Below the pieces are notes generated by a model, which was given only the letters and a program-made list of their open reading frames with translations, searched no databases and was not told the origin of the DNA. The position numbers and the translations under genes were made by a program. Source: Amphiura filiformis (Eukaryota; Echinodermata; Ophiuroidea; Amphilepidida; Amphiuridae). Taken from it: a stretch of DNA of 64,000 bases. The first letter of the stretch is position 1; each line of letters begins with the position of its first letter. The stretch spans positions 30,227,409 to 30,291,408 of the forward strand of contig NC_092628.1 in NCBI RefSeq assembly GCF_039555335.1. The letters run 5' to 3'. Positions 1 through 11,340 of the stretch are shown here, in pieces.

Positions 1-546
1 TGGAGTGGAATAGTGTTCGAATGTATGTAGGGAGAGGCGAGAAGGAGACACTTGGGACAGGGAAGAGGAGAGGGGAGCCTAGGTAAGAGGTATGGGTTGT
101 GCTTACAGGGGACACGATTCATAATCATATCATCTCCATCATCATCATCGTTTGTTTCATACAAACAAAGCCGCCGCCCCCCCCCCCCACCACCACACAC
201 ATGCGGGATTATACGCGCATGATTTCTAGGCCTCGGGTGTAATTATACCGTGACCTACGACAGAAAATCAGATTTGATGAGCATCAACTACCACCCGCGG
301 TGATAGATATCCGAAAATGCACAATAGCATAATAGACCATTATATACATATACCATTATACAGTGTCCTCCCAGCACAATAGTGTTATGATTGCAGACCA
401 GATCTGTACCACTTTTTAATCCCTTGATTTTTGGTTTCTGAACAAAAGAGAAACCCAAACTTATTTGAAACGAGGGACTGCTGATAAAAGAAATTCCGCA
501 AACTGTAAATTGATCTAATATCCTGTTGATTTCATATGACATACTG

Positions 547-1265
547 CATGGAAATGTTCTTTGCTGAAATAAGTAAGATTAGGCTAATAAATGCGACGGA
601 AGGTGTCACTTGTGGTGACATGCGCCTATTCCAGCGTTTCCAATGTGGCGCAAAGACGGAAATCCGTTAGAACGCAGAGACGAAGAAACGTTAGTCCACA
701 AAATGTCCCGATTCCTTTAACAATCTCTATAGGCCTATGGTTTAATTTATGCAAGATATCAGGAAAATGGCAGAGAAAGTCTTATTCATGGATGTGTGGG
801 ATGGAAGAAATTGCCAGCCTTAGAAGACAAAGGTCCTTCAAGGTCTGGAGGACTCAGATGAAAGAAATGATTGCTTGTTCATTACGTGTTTGGCATGTCC
901 TTTATGGAGGGTAACTGGTTGGTAGCGCCCGGGGCAAGAAACAAAATTGTCCAGCCCTAATTGCAAGACGTCGACAGCCATCTTTGGCTGTTATTTGTGT
1001 CCAATCGCCACATCCGTGCAACCTACTTCCGTAACCATTTCTCTGATACATTACAGAAACAGCTCGAAACCGATTAAACCATTTGGCGACCCTAAAGGCA
1101 GGTGAAGTTTTTTGTCTCTTCATTCAAACGGGTTCACGTCTTTCCGCCATTGTAAGCACTGGAATAGGCGTATGATGTCACCACGAGTGACACCTTCCTT
1201 CCGATTTACGTATTAGCCTAATCATAATATTTCACGAAATATTTCATGCAAAGAACATTTCCATG
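547..1265. repeat. Fold-back (long inverted repeat) element
   Basis: The left end, starting CATGGAAATGTTCTTTG, returns inverted at 1249-1265. The inverted arms extend roughly 140 bp each, around 547-690 and 1120-1265. Related arm sequence recurs near 2,310-2,450 and interior sequence near 4,130-4,250, so this is a dispersed family. The short open frames inside lie on the arms and show no recognisable protein. Confidence 0.7.
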
Positions 1266-2439
1266 TACGCCATATGCAAATCAACACAGGATATTGAATC
1301 AATGTTCATTATATACAGTTTGCCGAATTCTCCCGGGGAATTATTTTTCCAGCAATGTTGCAATACGTGTTTGTTTGCATGTGTATTTTGCTATCCAAGC
1401 AAAATAATACAAAATAATTTTTAAGGGACCTTCGAAAAATGTTACAAAAACGTCCGGAAAACCGTTTTATGACCTCCATAGAACTCGACATTTAAATGTA
1501 CTCTGGCAACATTTATGCGTCCACATGAAAATACTACTTTAAGACTAATTTAACTAAAGCCAATCAAATGATGATACTGTATGTGTCCAAAGAAGGATCA
1601 AGTACCATCACTCCGATGATGCATGGCCTTCGACCAAGATGGCCGACACTTTCAGGTCAGTAAAATATATTTGGTATTTTAACATTCTGTTAATTGTATG
1701 TGTTCAAGTTGAACAACTCACCACATCCGTGCCCTTATGAACCCACGCAGAAGCCGACTCCCATCCACGCTTGCATTTCGGACAAGAAAACCAGCCGTAT
1801 CGTTTTTCTGCATTTCCTGCCATTGCCGTCTGTATAATGAGAGCTTTCTCTTCAACTGAAGTGCCTATATTAGTTTATGACATGTGTCTCCTCAGATTTT
1901 TTAGCAGATTCAACAACCAAATGTGAAGTACGTGCTTTTTGTATATACTCCGTATTACTACATGACAGATTTTGCGTCAGAATAACTATTGCAACATCAC
2001 TGATGTCGCAATCACACTACACGTAGACCTATGTTTCATGATAACATAATTATGTTAATCAAACAAACTGTGATTGCGACATTTCCTTATCAGTATATGT
2101 GATGACGCAATGGCTTTGCATGCAGAAATCACTCTGCAATGTCAAGTATATATGTCATTTTAACGTAAAGCAGGCGCTAACGAAGGGGAAAATAAAATAA
2201 ATAACTTTTTCCTCATTAATTTCACAATTATTTGACAGCAAGTAACATTGTTGTACAGATATTATCTTAGTGTTCTTAAATGGATATTTCAATGGCAAAA
2301 ATGTAAGTGGAAAAATGGAAATGTAAGTAAAATTAGCCTAATAAATTAATGGGATGAAAGGTGTTTGTGCATGTGGCGACATCATGCACATATTCCAGTG
2401 CTTACAATGGCGGAAAGACGGGAATCCGTTTGAATGCAG

Positions 2440-3905
2440 AATTGTCCAGCTCCCTGGACAGAGGCAACGAAGTGATCCTGATTGCACTGGACCTAATGGC
2501 CTTTGCTCGAAACTCATGGCAAAAGGAGTATCCGTCAAACTCCTCACCTGGATTAGGAGCTACCTGACAGATCATTCCATTAAAGTTGTCTTATCTGGCC
2601 AGTCATCAAGTACTTCCTCCATCAATGCATCAGTTCGCAGGGGTCAATATTGGGCCCACTTTTGTTCTCTGTCTTCATTGATGACCTGGGTGATGAGTGT
2701 GAAAACCAACTCTCCCTCTATGCAGATGATTCCACCTTGTTCTATGAGATATCTAGAGACACCCAGAAGCTGTTACTGCTAGCCAGAACAGAGACCTGGA
2801 GAAAATGAGGATCTGGGCAGACAGATGGAATGACAATATCAAGAAAGAGGAATCCAACCAAGCTAGATCTTATGTTTGGTACCACCAAACTGGCTGAGAA
2901 GGAGGAGCTGGAGTCACAGTCGACAGCAAGCTGACCTGGACAAAGCACATGTCTAACGTCTCGTCCAGAGCAGGACAGAAGCTGGGCGCTCTCCCGGGGG
3001 CGCTCTGAGGAGAGTTGCAAATAAATTTGATGTCAGGGCCGTTTACAGGGCTCAAGTTCGCAGTGTGATGGAATACGCCTCACTCTCCTGGATGATTACC
3101 CGCGCCACCACTCTAGGATTCTATACACCAATCCGAGAAGCCTGTAAAGTGTGCTGAGGCTTGTGGATCAACGTCTAGGCGTTGTGCCTGTGCGTAGCGC
3201 ATTATAAATCACTGCGCTTTTTTTTCTTCTTTTTTTTTTACTGTATTTGGCCCTCCATTGACGGAAACACTGATGTAGCAGTGCGGAAGATTTCATCAAT
3301 TCATGATCGTGTATTGAAAATCACTGTTGTGTACAATTCTTTATAGCACACTAACAATTGGTGGCACCCCCGACATTGGGACACCGCAGTTTTACGTCGG
3401 GGACAACACAGCCATGGCGTAGTCGGATTGGTGTATACAGAGGAAGGGCCTTCGAATCATAGGCGTGAACGAAGAGGAAGTAAACACAATTACGCTGAAC
3501 ATTACATCTCGCCATCAAAACTCCCAAAAGCCATAAGGGACTGAGTCACCCTCAATTCCAATTTTCAGAAAGAAACTGAAAACTCACCTTTTCAGTTAGC
3601 TTCTTTCTTGTTCCTTCTTTGTTTCTTTTTTCATCCTTCCTCTACTTGTTCAACGCTTTGATAAATTTTAAAGGCGCTTTAGGAACACAGGATAAAGGCA
3701 CACCAGCTTGTGCCCACCATATCTGAAGGCACTGCTATCAAAGCCATTTGTAGTCAGAAGACCTACACGCTCCAGCTTGTCCATGCCTTGCAATGCTCTC
3801 ACAGTACCAGTTTCTAGAACCGTATCTACTGGCAGGACCTTCATCCACACAGTTAACGTTTGGAATAACCTACCAGATGGAGTAGTTGGAGATATCTGAC
3901 AACGG
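2440..3905 (+). pseudogene. Decayed non-LTR retrotransposon (LINE) reverse transcriptase
   Basis: Three disrupted frames together read as the 3' half of a LINE reverse transcriptase. At 2641-2806 the frame reads GSILGPLLFSVFIDDLGDE followed by LYADDSTLF, the YADD catalytic motif. The preceding part, 2520-2637 (LLTWIRSYLTDHSIKVVLSG), is in another frame. Around 3018-3110 lies RAVYRAQVRSVMEYASLSW, and at 3440-3600 QRKGLRIIGV and FRKKLKTHLFS. The stretch 3708-3899 reads ...FIHTVNVWNNLPDGVVGDI, a common LINE C-terminus. About 270 bp of unrelated sequence (3165-3435) interrupts it. Frameshifts and stops show it is dead. The clade (CR1- or Jockey-like) is uncertain. Confidence 0.8.
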
Positions 3906-4129
3906 CGCACCATCCCTAAAGAGCAGAGTGCATAAGCATCGTATTTCTCGTGTCTGATGCTTTACTGTATCCCTTCACTCTTGTTGTTCCTAAGCTGCTG
4001 TGAACCACTGATTGACCCATGTGGTTGTCTTTCATAGTGCCTAGGTACCTATATTAGTTTTAGACCTGTGTCACTCCTCACGGACTATTGTTCACTTTAG
4101 CATTTTTTTTTTTTAAATAAACTTAAAAA

Positions 4130-5360
4130 GAAACTTTAGTCCACAAAATGTCCAGATGCCTTTACATTGGTGGCTAAATGGTTTAATATGTGTCTACAAG
4201 GTATCAAGAAAATTGTTACGGAAAAAGGTTGAACGAAAGTGGTGATTGGATGCAAATAACAGTCAAAAATGGCTGAGCGCGTCTAGCAAGGGTTGATGAA
4301 TTCGGCAATTTTAATTGCAATAATAGGGTCACATGGTTACTCCATAAAGGACATAATGGCATTTAAGCACATGATGAACACAATATCTTGTGGATTCAAG
4401 GTCATCCAGTGCCTTTTGGGCTAGCCACGTGAAATTTCTTCTGAGTCCTCTAGACGTTGAAGGATATTTGTCTTCTAAGGCTGGTAATTTCTTCCACCCG
4501 ACACTCATACGATCATTTGCCCATTCTTTATACCTTGCTAAATCCGATTGAACTCCGGGGGCACTCCAACTTTGGAGGTGACGCGTATGTAGGGCTGTTA
4601 AGACCCCTTTGTTCAGCATCGCTGTCACCCAAAGACCACATATTTTTTTACGAACGCATGCTCTGTCACCCGAAGACCCCTTATTTTTCCATTTGATCTG
4701 TCACCCAAAGACCCTTACAAGTTCAATTTGAACAGCAACTTTCATTTTTCACTGATTTTGTTACTTATTTTGAAAAAACAATGAAATTTGAAGCCATTTA
4801 GAACTAGAAATTTGATTTTCGAGGTTTTTGCTGCACTGTTTCGGCTCTCACCCAAAGATTCCATTTAAAAAAAGGTGATATTCTCACCCAATGACCCCAT
4901 ATTTTTTACATTTGCTCTCACCGAATGCCAAAAATCATGCTCTCACCCAATGACCCCATATTTTTTACATTTTGCTCTCACCGAATGCCCCTTAGTGCGA
5001 AAGTGCCAGCCCTACACCTATATCCATTTCATATTGAAGTGCCCCCCGGAATGAACTATTTCGAGACCATTGCAAAGGCATCGAGACATTTTTATGGACT
5101 AAAGTTTCTTCGTCCCTACATTTTCAATCGGTTTTAGCAAGGTGCAAGGAAAGTGGTGGGTAAATGATCGTATGAGTCTCGGGTGGAAGAAATTACCAGC
5201 CTTAGAAGACAAATATCATTCCAACTTCTGGAGGACTCCAGAACATTTCCATCCAGGTACGTCATGTGAAAAATTTCGACAGGACATTGGATCTGTGTTT
5301 AACAGTTTAGGGAATCCTTTTGTTTTCAGCAATATTGCAATACTTGCAATAATGTGTAGT
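4130..5360. repeat. Fold-back element carrying a nested MITE
   Basis: Sequence at about 4430-4554 (GGCTGGTAATTTCTTCCACC and neighbours) returns inverted at about 5100-5250, with a second repeat inserted between the arms. The same arm sequence occurs once in the fold-back at 547-1265 (near 790-860), so all three stretches belong to one family. No protein-coding content was recognised. Confidence 0.55.
4555..5049. mobile_element. MITE with CCGGGGGCACT termini
   Basis: The termini are inverted: CCGGGGGCACT at the left and AGTGCCCCCCGG at the right. Subterminal GTAGGGCTG and CAGCCCTAC are also inverted. The interior holds several copies of a short unit resembling TCACCCAAAGACCCC separated by AT-rich spacers. 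A second member of the family lies at 55477-55884. It appears inserted in the fold-back at 4130-5360. Confidence 0.6.
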
Positions 5361-5837
5361 GTGTGTACAATATAATAATCTACTTCACAGCCGTAGTCTA
5401 TACCTCCTCTTTTATTCATTGGGCGACGAACTTCAGGAATAAGCAGAAACTGCTGTAGCTAATTGTTGTGGGAGAGAGATCAGACTGGTTCGTTTCTTTG
5501 TATTATATTATTCAGCCAATTACTTCAGCGGTATCCGTCTGCTCTGTCTGATTATCGCGTAAAACGAACTAGGTCACGCGATACTACGCAGGTGACCAGC
5601 GAATGAGGTGCCGATGTAATGACGACGTGATTCAATTAGCCAATCAAAACCCCACTTCCGTATACGCCATAAACTGCGCCAAATTGGCAAACCGCTGAAG
5701 TACTGTGCTGAAAACTATAGGCAAATTCTTTATCCTGATTGGTAAGATGGGATGGAAAAAGAAAGTTCCTGACTTCTGTGTTGCCTATGATGGTCATTGG
5801 TCATGTTATCAAATCTCAAGAGAGTATCAATAGACAA

Positions 5838-6560
5838 TACACTACTTGGTGAAAGCATGGTTAACTCTGTCATTAAAAAAGTTTCTGGTCGTCTCAAGTT
5901 CATTCTCACATTCTCAATCAAACTTTGCGCAAAAATCTTAGCTCTGCTTTGATTCAGTGCCACATGGCTTACTGTTGCACATCTTGCTATAGTGGCCTCA
6001 CTCAGAACCATAAAAATAAACTGCAAATTACTCAAAATAAGGTTGCTCGTTACATCTTGAAACTTTCTCCCAGGGATCACATTGGGCAACATGAGCTAAA
6101 CCGCTGAGGTTTAATCATGTCTTTAACATCTTTATCAAGTGAAGATAATTTCATTGTTCCTAGGGTAAAAGGTATATTGCTTCAAACACATTCTACTATG
6201 ACTACAAAGCCATTTTGGACTGGAATGAACTCCCATCAAACATCAAGGGATTGTCTACCAAGTCTGGCCAGCAACTCTCTCAGTCAAGAGATGTCTGATT
6301 TCACTGTGTAGGTTTTTTTTTGTTTCCCTTTTGTTCTCTCATCTTTTCTTGGGACCCCATCGGAAATAAGCTTGCCTTTCCTGCGGGCTTAATGGGTTAT
6401 TCCGGCTTGTCATTTTTTTTGTCTGTGTGTCCTGATCTTAAATGGCTTTGTGGCTGATTTAATTAAGCTTTAATTAATTTGTCACTTTGATGTGCTTTGT
6501 AATGATTTTTCTGTCTCTATAATTTGTTTTTGTTCTTGCCAAATAAAAACAAACAAACAC
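5838..6560 (+). pseudogene. LINE 3' end: reverse-transcriptase C-terminus and tail
   Basis: The frame at 5925-6107 reads LRKNLSSALIQCHMAYCCTS and then LQITQNKVARYILKLSPRDH, the region after the palm domain in many LINE reverse transcriptases (a domain with 'NKVARYI'). A shifted frame around 6210-6290 gives ILDWNELPSNIKGLSTKSG. Stops and shifts separate the blocks. The segment ends near 6560 in AAATAAAAACAAACAAACA, a typical LINE tail. Orientation is plus and the copy is dead. Confidence 0.75.
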
Positions 6561-6975
6561 TGCTTCACTTGACAGATTGTGTTGTTTTATAAACCAGACT
6601 CCATGCAGCAAGTCTCTTAAAACATGTAAAATCTCCTTGGTTGCTGTATTAAAATAGCATATTATTGGCGATGTAAACGGGTTTAAATGTACCTCCTTTT
6701 GAAGCACAACATGACCAACACATAGAGAGTTTACAATCTCTCATGACATTCTGCAATGAGCAAACTTTTACCTTTTATACACACAATCTATTAATAGACC
6801 ATTCTGTCATTCACTTCCTGTGGGAATTTCTAAGATGATGTCATATTATCCATTTTACAATCTAAGGAATTTTCCCAATGGTGCAATATAGAGAACGGGG
6901 CTTTAGGCGCAAGAAGTGTGGAAAATCGCAACCTCTCTCATTTCACCATTAGTTGTACTTAAAGTTGATACGAAC

Positions 6976-7116
6976 CTGATGATAGCAACGCCATCATAAG
7001 CATCCCTACCGATGTTGCTTCGGATGCCATAATAAGCCCAATCGCTGCCAAGAAGCTAAACGTCATTGCGGTAAAACGAGGCGAAATGCGTTTACTGAAC
7101 GCACCAGCAAAAGGAC
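6976..7116 (-). CDS. Monocarboxylate transporter-like exon (second seen)
   Basis: This minus-strand exon encodes PFAGAFSKRISPRFTAMTFS and then FLAAIGLIMASEATSVGMLM. That corresponds to transmembrane segments 2-3 and the loop with the basic 'R/K' motif of the SLC16/MFS monocarboxylate transporter family. The acceptor is TTTTTCAAG before 7116 and the donor is GTTCGT after 6976. The frame continues exactly from the exon at 8975-9152: a single T left over there joins GT here to make Cys. Later exons would lie further left, but no convincing match was seen at 1-6975, so they may be beyond the window. Substrate cannot be told. Confidence 0.72.
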
Positions 7117-7433
7117 CTTGAAAAATGTATATGAAAAATATTTTGCATCAATGGTATCAATACAATAAGCTCTCTCTGTCTGTCACAAACCAAGATCAGT
7201 AGTTCAAGATAACACATCATGATGCAGTCATGTCTACAGTAGAATTCACCGCGACCTTTGCAGGACTTAAACCCCATTAAAAGCTATTAAACCAAGATAA
7301 CACTCATTGAAAACAGCTCAACTGATTAAATCAGATCTTCTCTGGTTGTGCACATGTGTCTGTTTTATATGTGCGGTATCGCAATGAGCTGGTATTATAG
7401 CTTCAGTTGGGTAACCGATTATAAAGGAAACGC

Positions 7434-7769
7434 ATATTTCCAAACATCTAAATTAGCTAAAAATTTATGACATGTTACAAAACTATATTTTCTAGAATTT
7501 TAGAAGAATACTTTTAATATTGGCCGGTTATTTTTCACACAGCGACGTTAACTAGGCAATGTGCTATTACCTATAACATACACTAAAACACCAAAGTACG
7601 AATATTTCCAAACATCTAAATTAGCTAAAAATTTAGGACATGTTACAAAACTATATTTTCTAGAATTTTAGAAGAACACTTTTAATATTGGCCATTTATT
7701 TTTCACACAGCGACGTTAACTAGGCAAATCCCCATACTTCTAACGTACGCTATTTGTAGAGGTCACGCG
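7434..7769. repeat. Tandem duplication, period 168 bp
   Basis: Two adjacent copies begin ATATTTCCAAACATC at 7434 and 7602 and both end with CACACAGCGACGTTAACTAG. They differ at only a few positions, so the duplication is recent. It lies in the intron of the transporter gene. No coding content. Confidence 0.8.
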
Positions 7770-8157
7770 TCAATGGTAAGAGCACTGTGTATTGTGTATA
7801 GGAAAACGGACAGTAACTGCAGTATGTACCTCTAGCAGTCAAAAATAATTTTTGAATTTCAAACTTTGTCTGAAAATGAGAGATTTTTCATTTCTGTCTG
7901 TTGGTAAGTCACTGTATGGAAGTGGTTGTGTAAGCCTACTCATAATGCAATGTGAAGTGGTTGTTTACCCATAATGCAATTTATTAAGTTGCTCAAATCG
8001 GTCTGTAACTCCAGGATAATTATCCCCGACACTCGGGGAGTATAAAACCGCAAAGTCATCCGAGGTCAAAGGTCAGGTCAAATTTAAAGTTGCTCCGATC
8101 GGCTTTGGGGAGTATCAAACCGTAAAGGTCGTTCAGAAATTGTAACCCCCACACTGT

Positions 8158-8350
8158 GTCATCGCCCCGATATCTTCATGGCAGAAATCGCCATGGTAGG
8201 TTGAATCCACCGGCACGCATGGCCATTTTGTATCGACCTGTTTAATAGTTTTGAGTCGCATAATGGGCCGAAGGACATCTGACTAAGGCTACTGACAATA
8301 GCCCCGATTAGCTCGGTGACTGACCTCGCTGTGTGTCAGTCGAGCATGGT
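8158..8350. repeat. Dispersed repeat shared with 22460-22640
   Basis: The stretch containing ATATCTTCATGGCAGAAATC and GCATGGCCATTTTG resembles sequence at about 22460-22640, which lies inside the large transposon. Divergence is considerable. Family unknown; no ORF. Confidence 0.4.
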
Positions 8351-8974
8351 ACGCAATAGGTCATATTCTTTTAGACTACCTCTACGATTGGCCTATACAC
8401 TGCGCTATATAATTCGGCACATATAAATCAGAATTATTGTCAGTTTTTGACTCAAGACGTAAGCTACTGTCTCAAGACGCAAGCTAACGACTATCATATC
8501 TGTTCAAAATATATATTCATGTGCAAGGAACTACATCTGGTTTCTTTATACGAAATCATTTACGGGAGATATTCATCATTTTCTAGCCCGGTATCCAAAG
8601 ATTTTCTTCTCATATCAAACTCGTGCATAGCAAATTCACGTGTATCGATCCCGGGTATTTATTTTAGTATACCTCTGCTGACAAAGTAATTATTAGCCAG
8701 GCGATGTCGGTGTGCCCCACAAAGTCAAATTCTGGTTTCCTTAAATACATTTTATGAGCACCATCAACTCATGGAAAGTACTTTTTCTAGATCAAAAATT
8801 ATTTGACACCATCTCCCGACACACCCCAATAAATATTTAGCCCGTGTAAAATATGCAGACCCCTTTCAGATTATTTTGGCACTTCGTGAAGAAATAGGCA
8901 TATTCCATACTTAATGTCAAATCTGTAATATTTAAGAATATGGATAAAATAATACAATAACATTATGTACATAC

Positions 8975-9152
8975 AAGCAATAGCTCCAAAGCCAGGAGCC
9001 AGTGATATACCCAAACCTATGACCCATGTTTGTGTAGAAAACTGCTGACGAAGAGTAGGCAGCATCACTCCAAATGCTTTAACCGTTCCTGTCTCTAAGA
9101 ACATGGCGATGACCGCTGCAAAGGAAATGACCCATGCCCAGCCCGTATCCTT
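8975..9152 (-). CDS. Monocarboxylate transporter-like exon (first seen)
   Basis: The minus-strand exon encodes KDTGWAWVISFAAVIAMFLE then TGTVKAFGVMLPTLRQQF and TWVIGLGISLAPGFGAIA. This matches the N-terminal signature of SLC16 monocarboxylate transporters (D-G-G-W-G-W-V followed by transmembrane segment 1 and 'KSFGVF'). The usual GG is TG here and the second G is A. The acceptor is ATATTACAG before 9152; the donor is GTATGT after 8975. An ATG at 9164 lies in frame just before the acceptor, so a start there cannot be excluded. The role would be proton-linked or facilitated transport of small monocarboxylates across the plasma membrane. The 1.86-kb intron separates it from 6976-7116. Confidence 0.75.
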
Positions 9153-9199
9153 CTGTAATATCATTTTTCAGAGTTCTAACGAAACAGCTAGCCTCATAT

Positions 9200-11340
9200 T
9201 GGTGATCAAAATATTACAAATGTACCCGACACATACATCGGGAATCGGGATCCACAAGTGAACTTTGGATGCCATCACGTATATATGATTTCCGCAAGCA
9301 GCATTCACATGACCCGGGCACAAGGCACTATAGATACATTATCAAAACGTTTATAACTGTGAGAGACCCTTACCATAGCTTAATACCTCTATCATACCCT
9401 CTGTAAAAAGGTTAAAATATTGAACAAGTAGATCTCGAGTTACAAATTAAATCACCAGCTTCCCATTGGAATTTCCATACTCCTTTCGAATCATGCTAAG
9501 AAGACACCTTTCTGAACATAAATGTGAAGTTTCGTGCTCATTTGATGTATTTCACCTGATTTCAACCCTAAACGTTTTCTTATATTTAGGCCCATACCAA
9601 TCTACAACTTCCTGCTGGCTATACCTTGTTTAGAACTTTCAAAAGAAGTACCTGAATGTGCAACCATAACTGTTTCAAAATAGCCCACGAAAGTCATGCA
9701 GGTAACTCCGAGGTCATGTATTGAATTGTTTTGAATGAGGAATACTACGGGAACCAGCACCTTTTGTTAGAAGTCACACATGAGCATGATGAGTGAAGTG
9801 GATAACCTCTATTGTTGTGAATGAGTCAATGACATTCAATGACACTTAAGATTTAATTTGCATACACCTACTAATTGGTCATATTAAACCCAATAACATC
9901 GAAATTTTTGGTTGTGAATAAAAAGTTTACCTGGACTTAGTGCAATTTTGATTTTGTGCCATATCGGCCATCGTGGATGATTGTTGGCAAATGTTCGCTA
10001 AATGCATGATTTCAATGCCTCGGTTTGAAAAAATAATTTATGCCATTGACTAGTAAAGTGCCATTTCATAAGAAACCCTTTGATACTTTCACAATATGCT
10101 TGTTTCATGTTTGCATATATGTTAAAATAAAGAAATATATAAAGGTAAATATATGCTTATGCCAATTTTGCTCCCAATTGATATTTTTGGACCTTGTCAT
10201 TTAATTTTGTTCCAATGACCGGTCTTTGAAAATTCATAATTCGAAAAGTTTTTGACCGATTTTGACCATTTAACCACCAAAATACTTCTATTGATGAGTT
10301 CTATCCAGAAAACAATCTTTTGTAGCAATAGGGGCAACATGAAATTTTGATGGTTATTCCTACTCAAAGAAATTCATGCATAACTTATCGAACGAATCTC
10401 TAGTTTGGTTCAAGCTTAATGACTCCGAAACCTACCTATTTGAATAAAGTTTCAGGAGACGCTACACGATCACATGTATACACGTCGTGTCCGCCATTGC
10501 TTTCGGTCGGTGCTATAATATATTCTTACCTGAAATAGGTAAAAACTACATAAACTCGGCAAAATATCTAGCCAATACATGTTTTGCCTTTAGAACAGGT
10601 GCATTTTAAAATTACAAAACAACTGTCAACTGGTAAAACGTTTTGATGAAATTTTACTTAACTTGTGTATAAAATTGTCGAAATTATACTTGGTATTTTT
10701 TTACATAATAAAGGTCCGATTTTTCTGTGTGTATAATTTGTTTGTATGAGGCCGTACTACTAAGAATCTGGATGATTTAATGTTGAAATAGTACACCTAC
10801 CATCTGCTTCACTTTTGTGTGATCATTAGTTCGATAGTTCGAGATAATTCATGCGTGTTAAACATGAATTTAACGTTTAAATGTTGGTTTGTTAACTCAA
10901 ACAAACAGTGTGTATTGTTATGTTGTGCATTCTGACCTGAAGTTGGATAAAAGGTGCTTTTGGACTTCTAACAAACTGATGAAGGACCCAGAAATGAAGT
11001 CCAAAATAGAGTTCAAAAGTGGGCGATTAATATGCTAAGCACGACATTAAAAAAATTTTAATTACCTTATAACACCAAAGAGAGTTACAAAATTTTGAAA
11101 TCATTTAAGTTGAAATTAATTTCTACGTGATGAATTGTTTATTTTCCCTATTTATTTTCTTGTCGTCTTTGTGAGTGTTTGGTGTTTGTTTGTTTGTTTG
11201 TTTTGAAATTAGAGGATGACCAAATCTCGGGTTATTATCATCTCCTCCAAAACTGTTGGTTTGTTTTTTAATGTTTTTGATGTATTTTTATGTATATAAT
11301 ATAAATAAATAATGTAGCTATAGCACCTTATATCCAATAT
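9200..11340. other. No recognised gene or clear repeat
   Basis: AT-rich intergenic or intronic sequence. The only link to other regions is near 10735-10790, where TTGTTTGTATGAGGCCGTAC matches the degenerate tandem repeat at 52566-53060. Confidence 0.5.
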
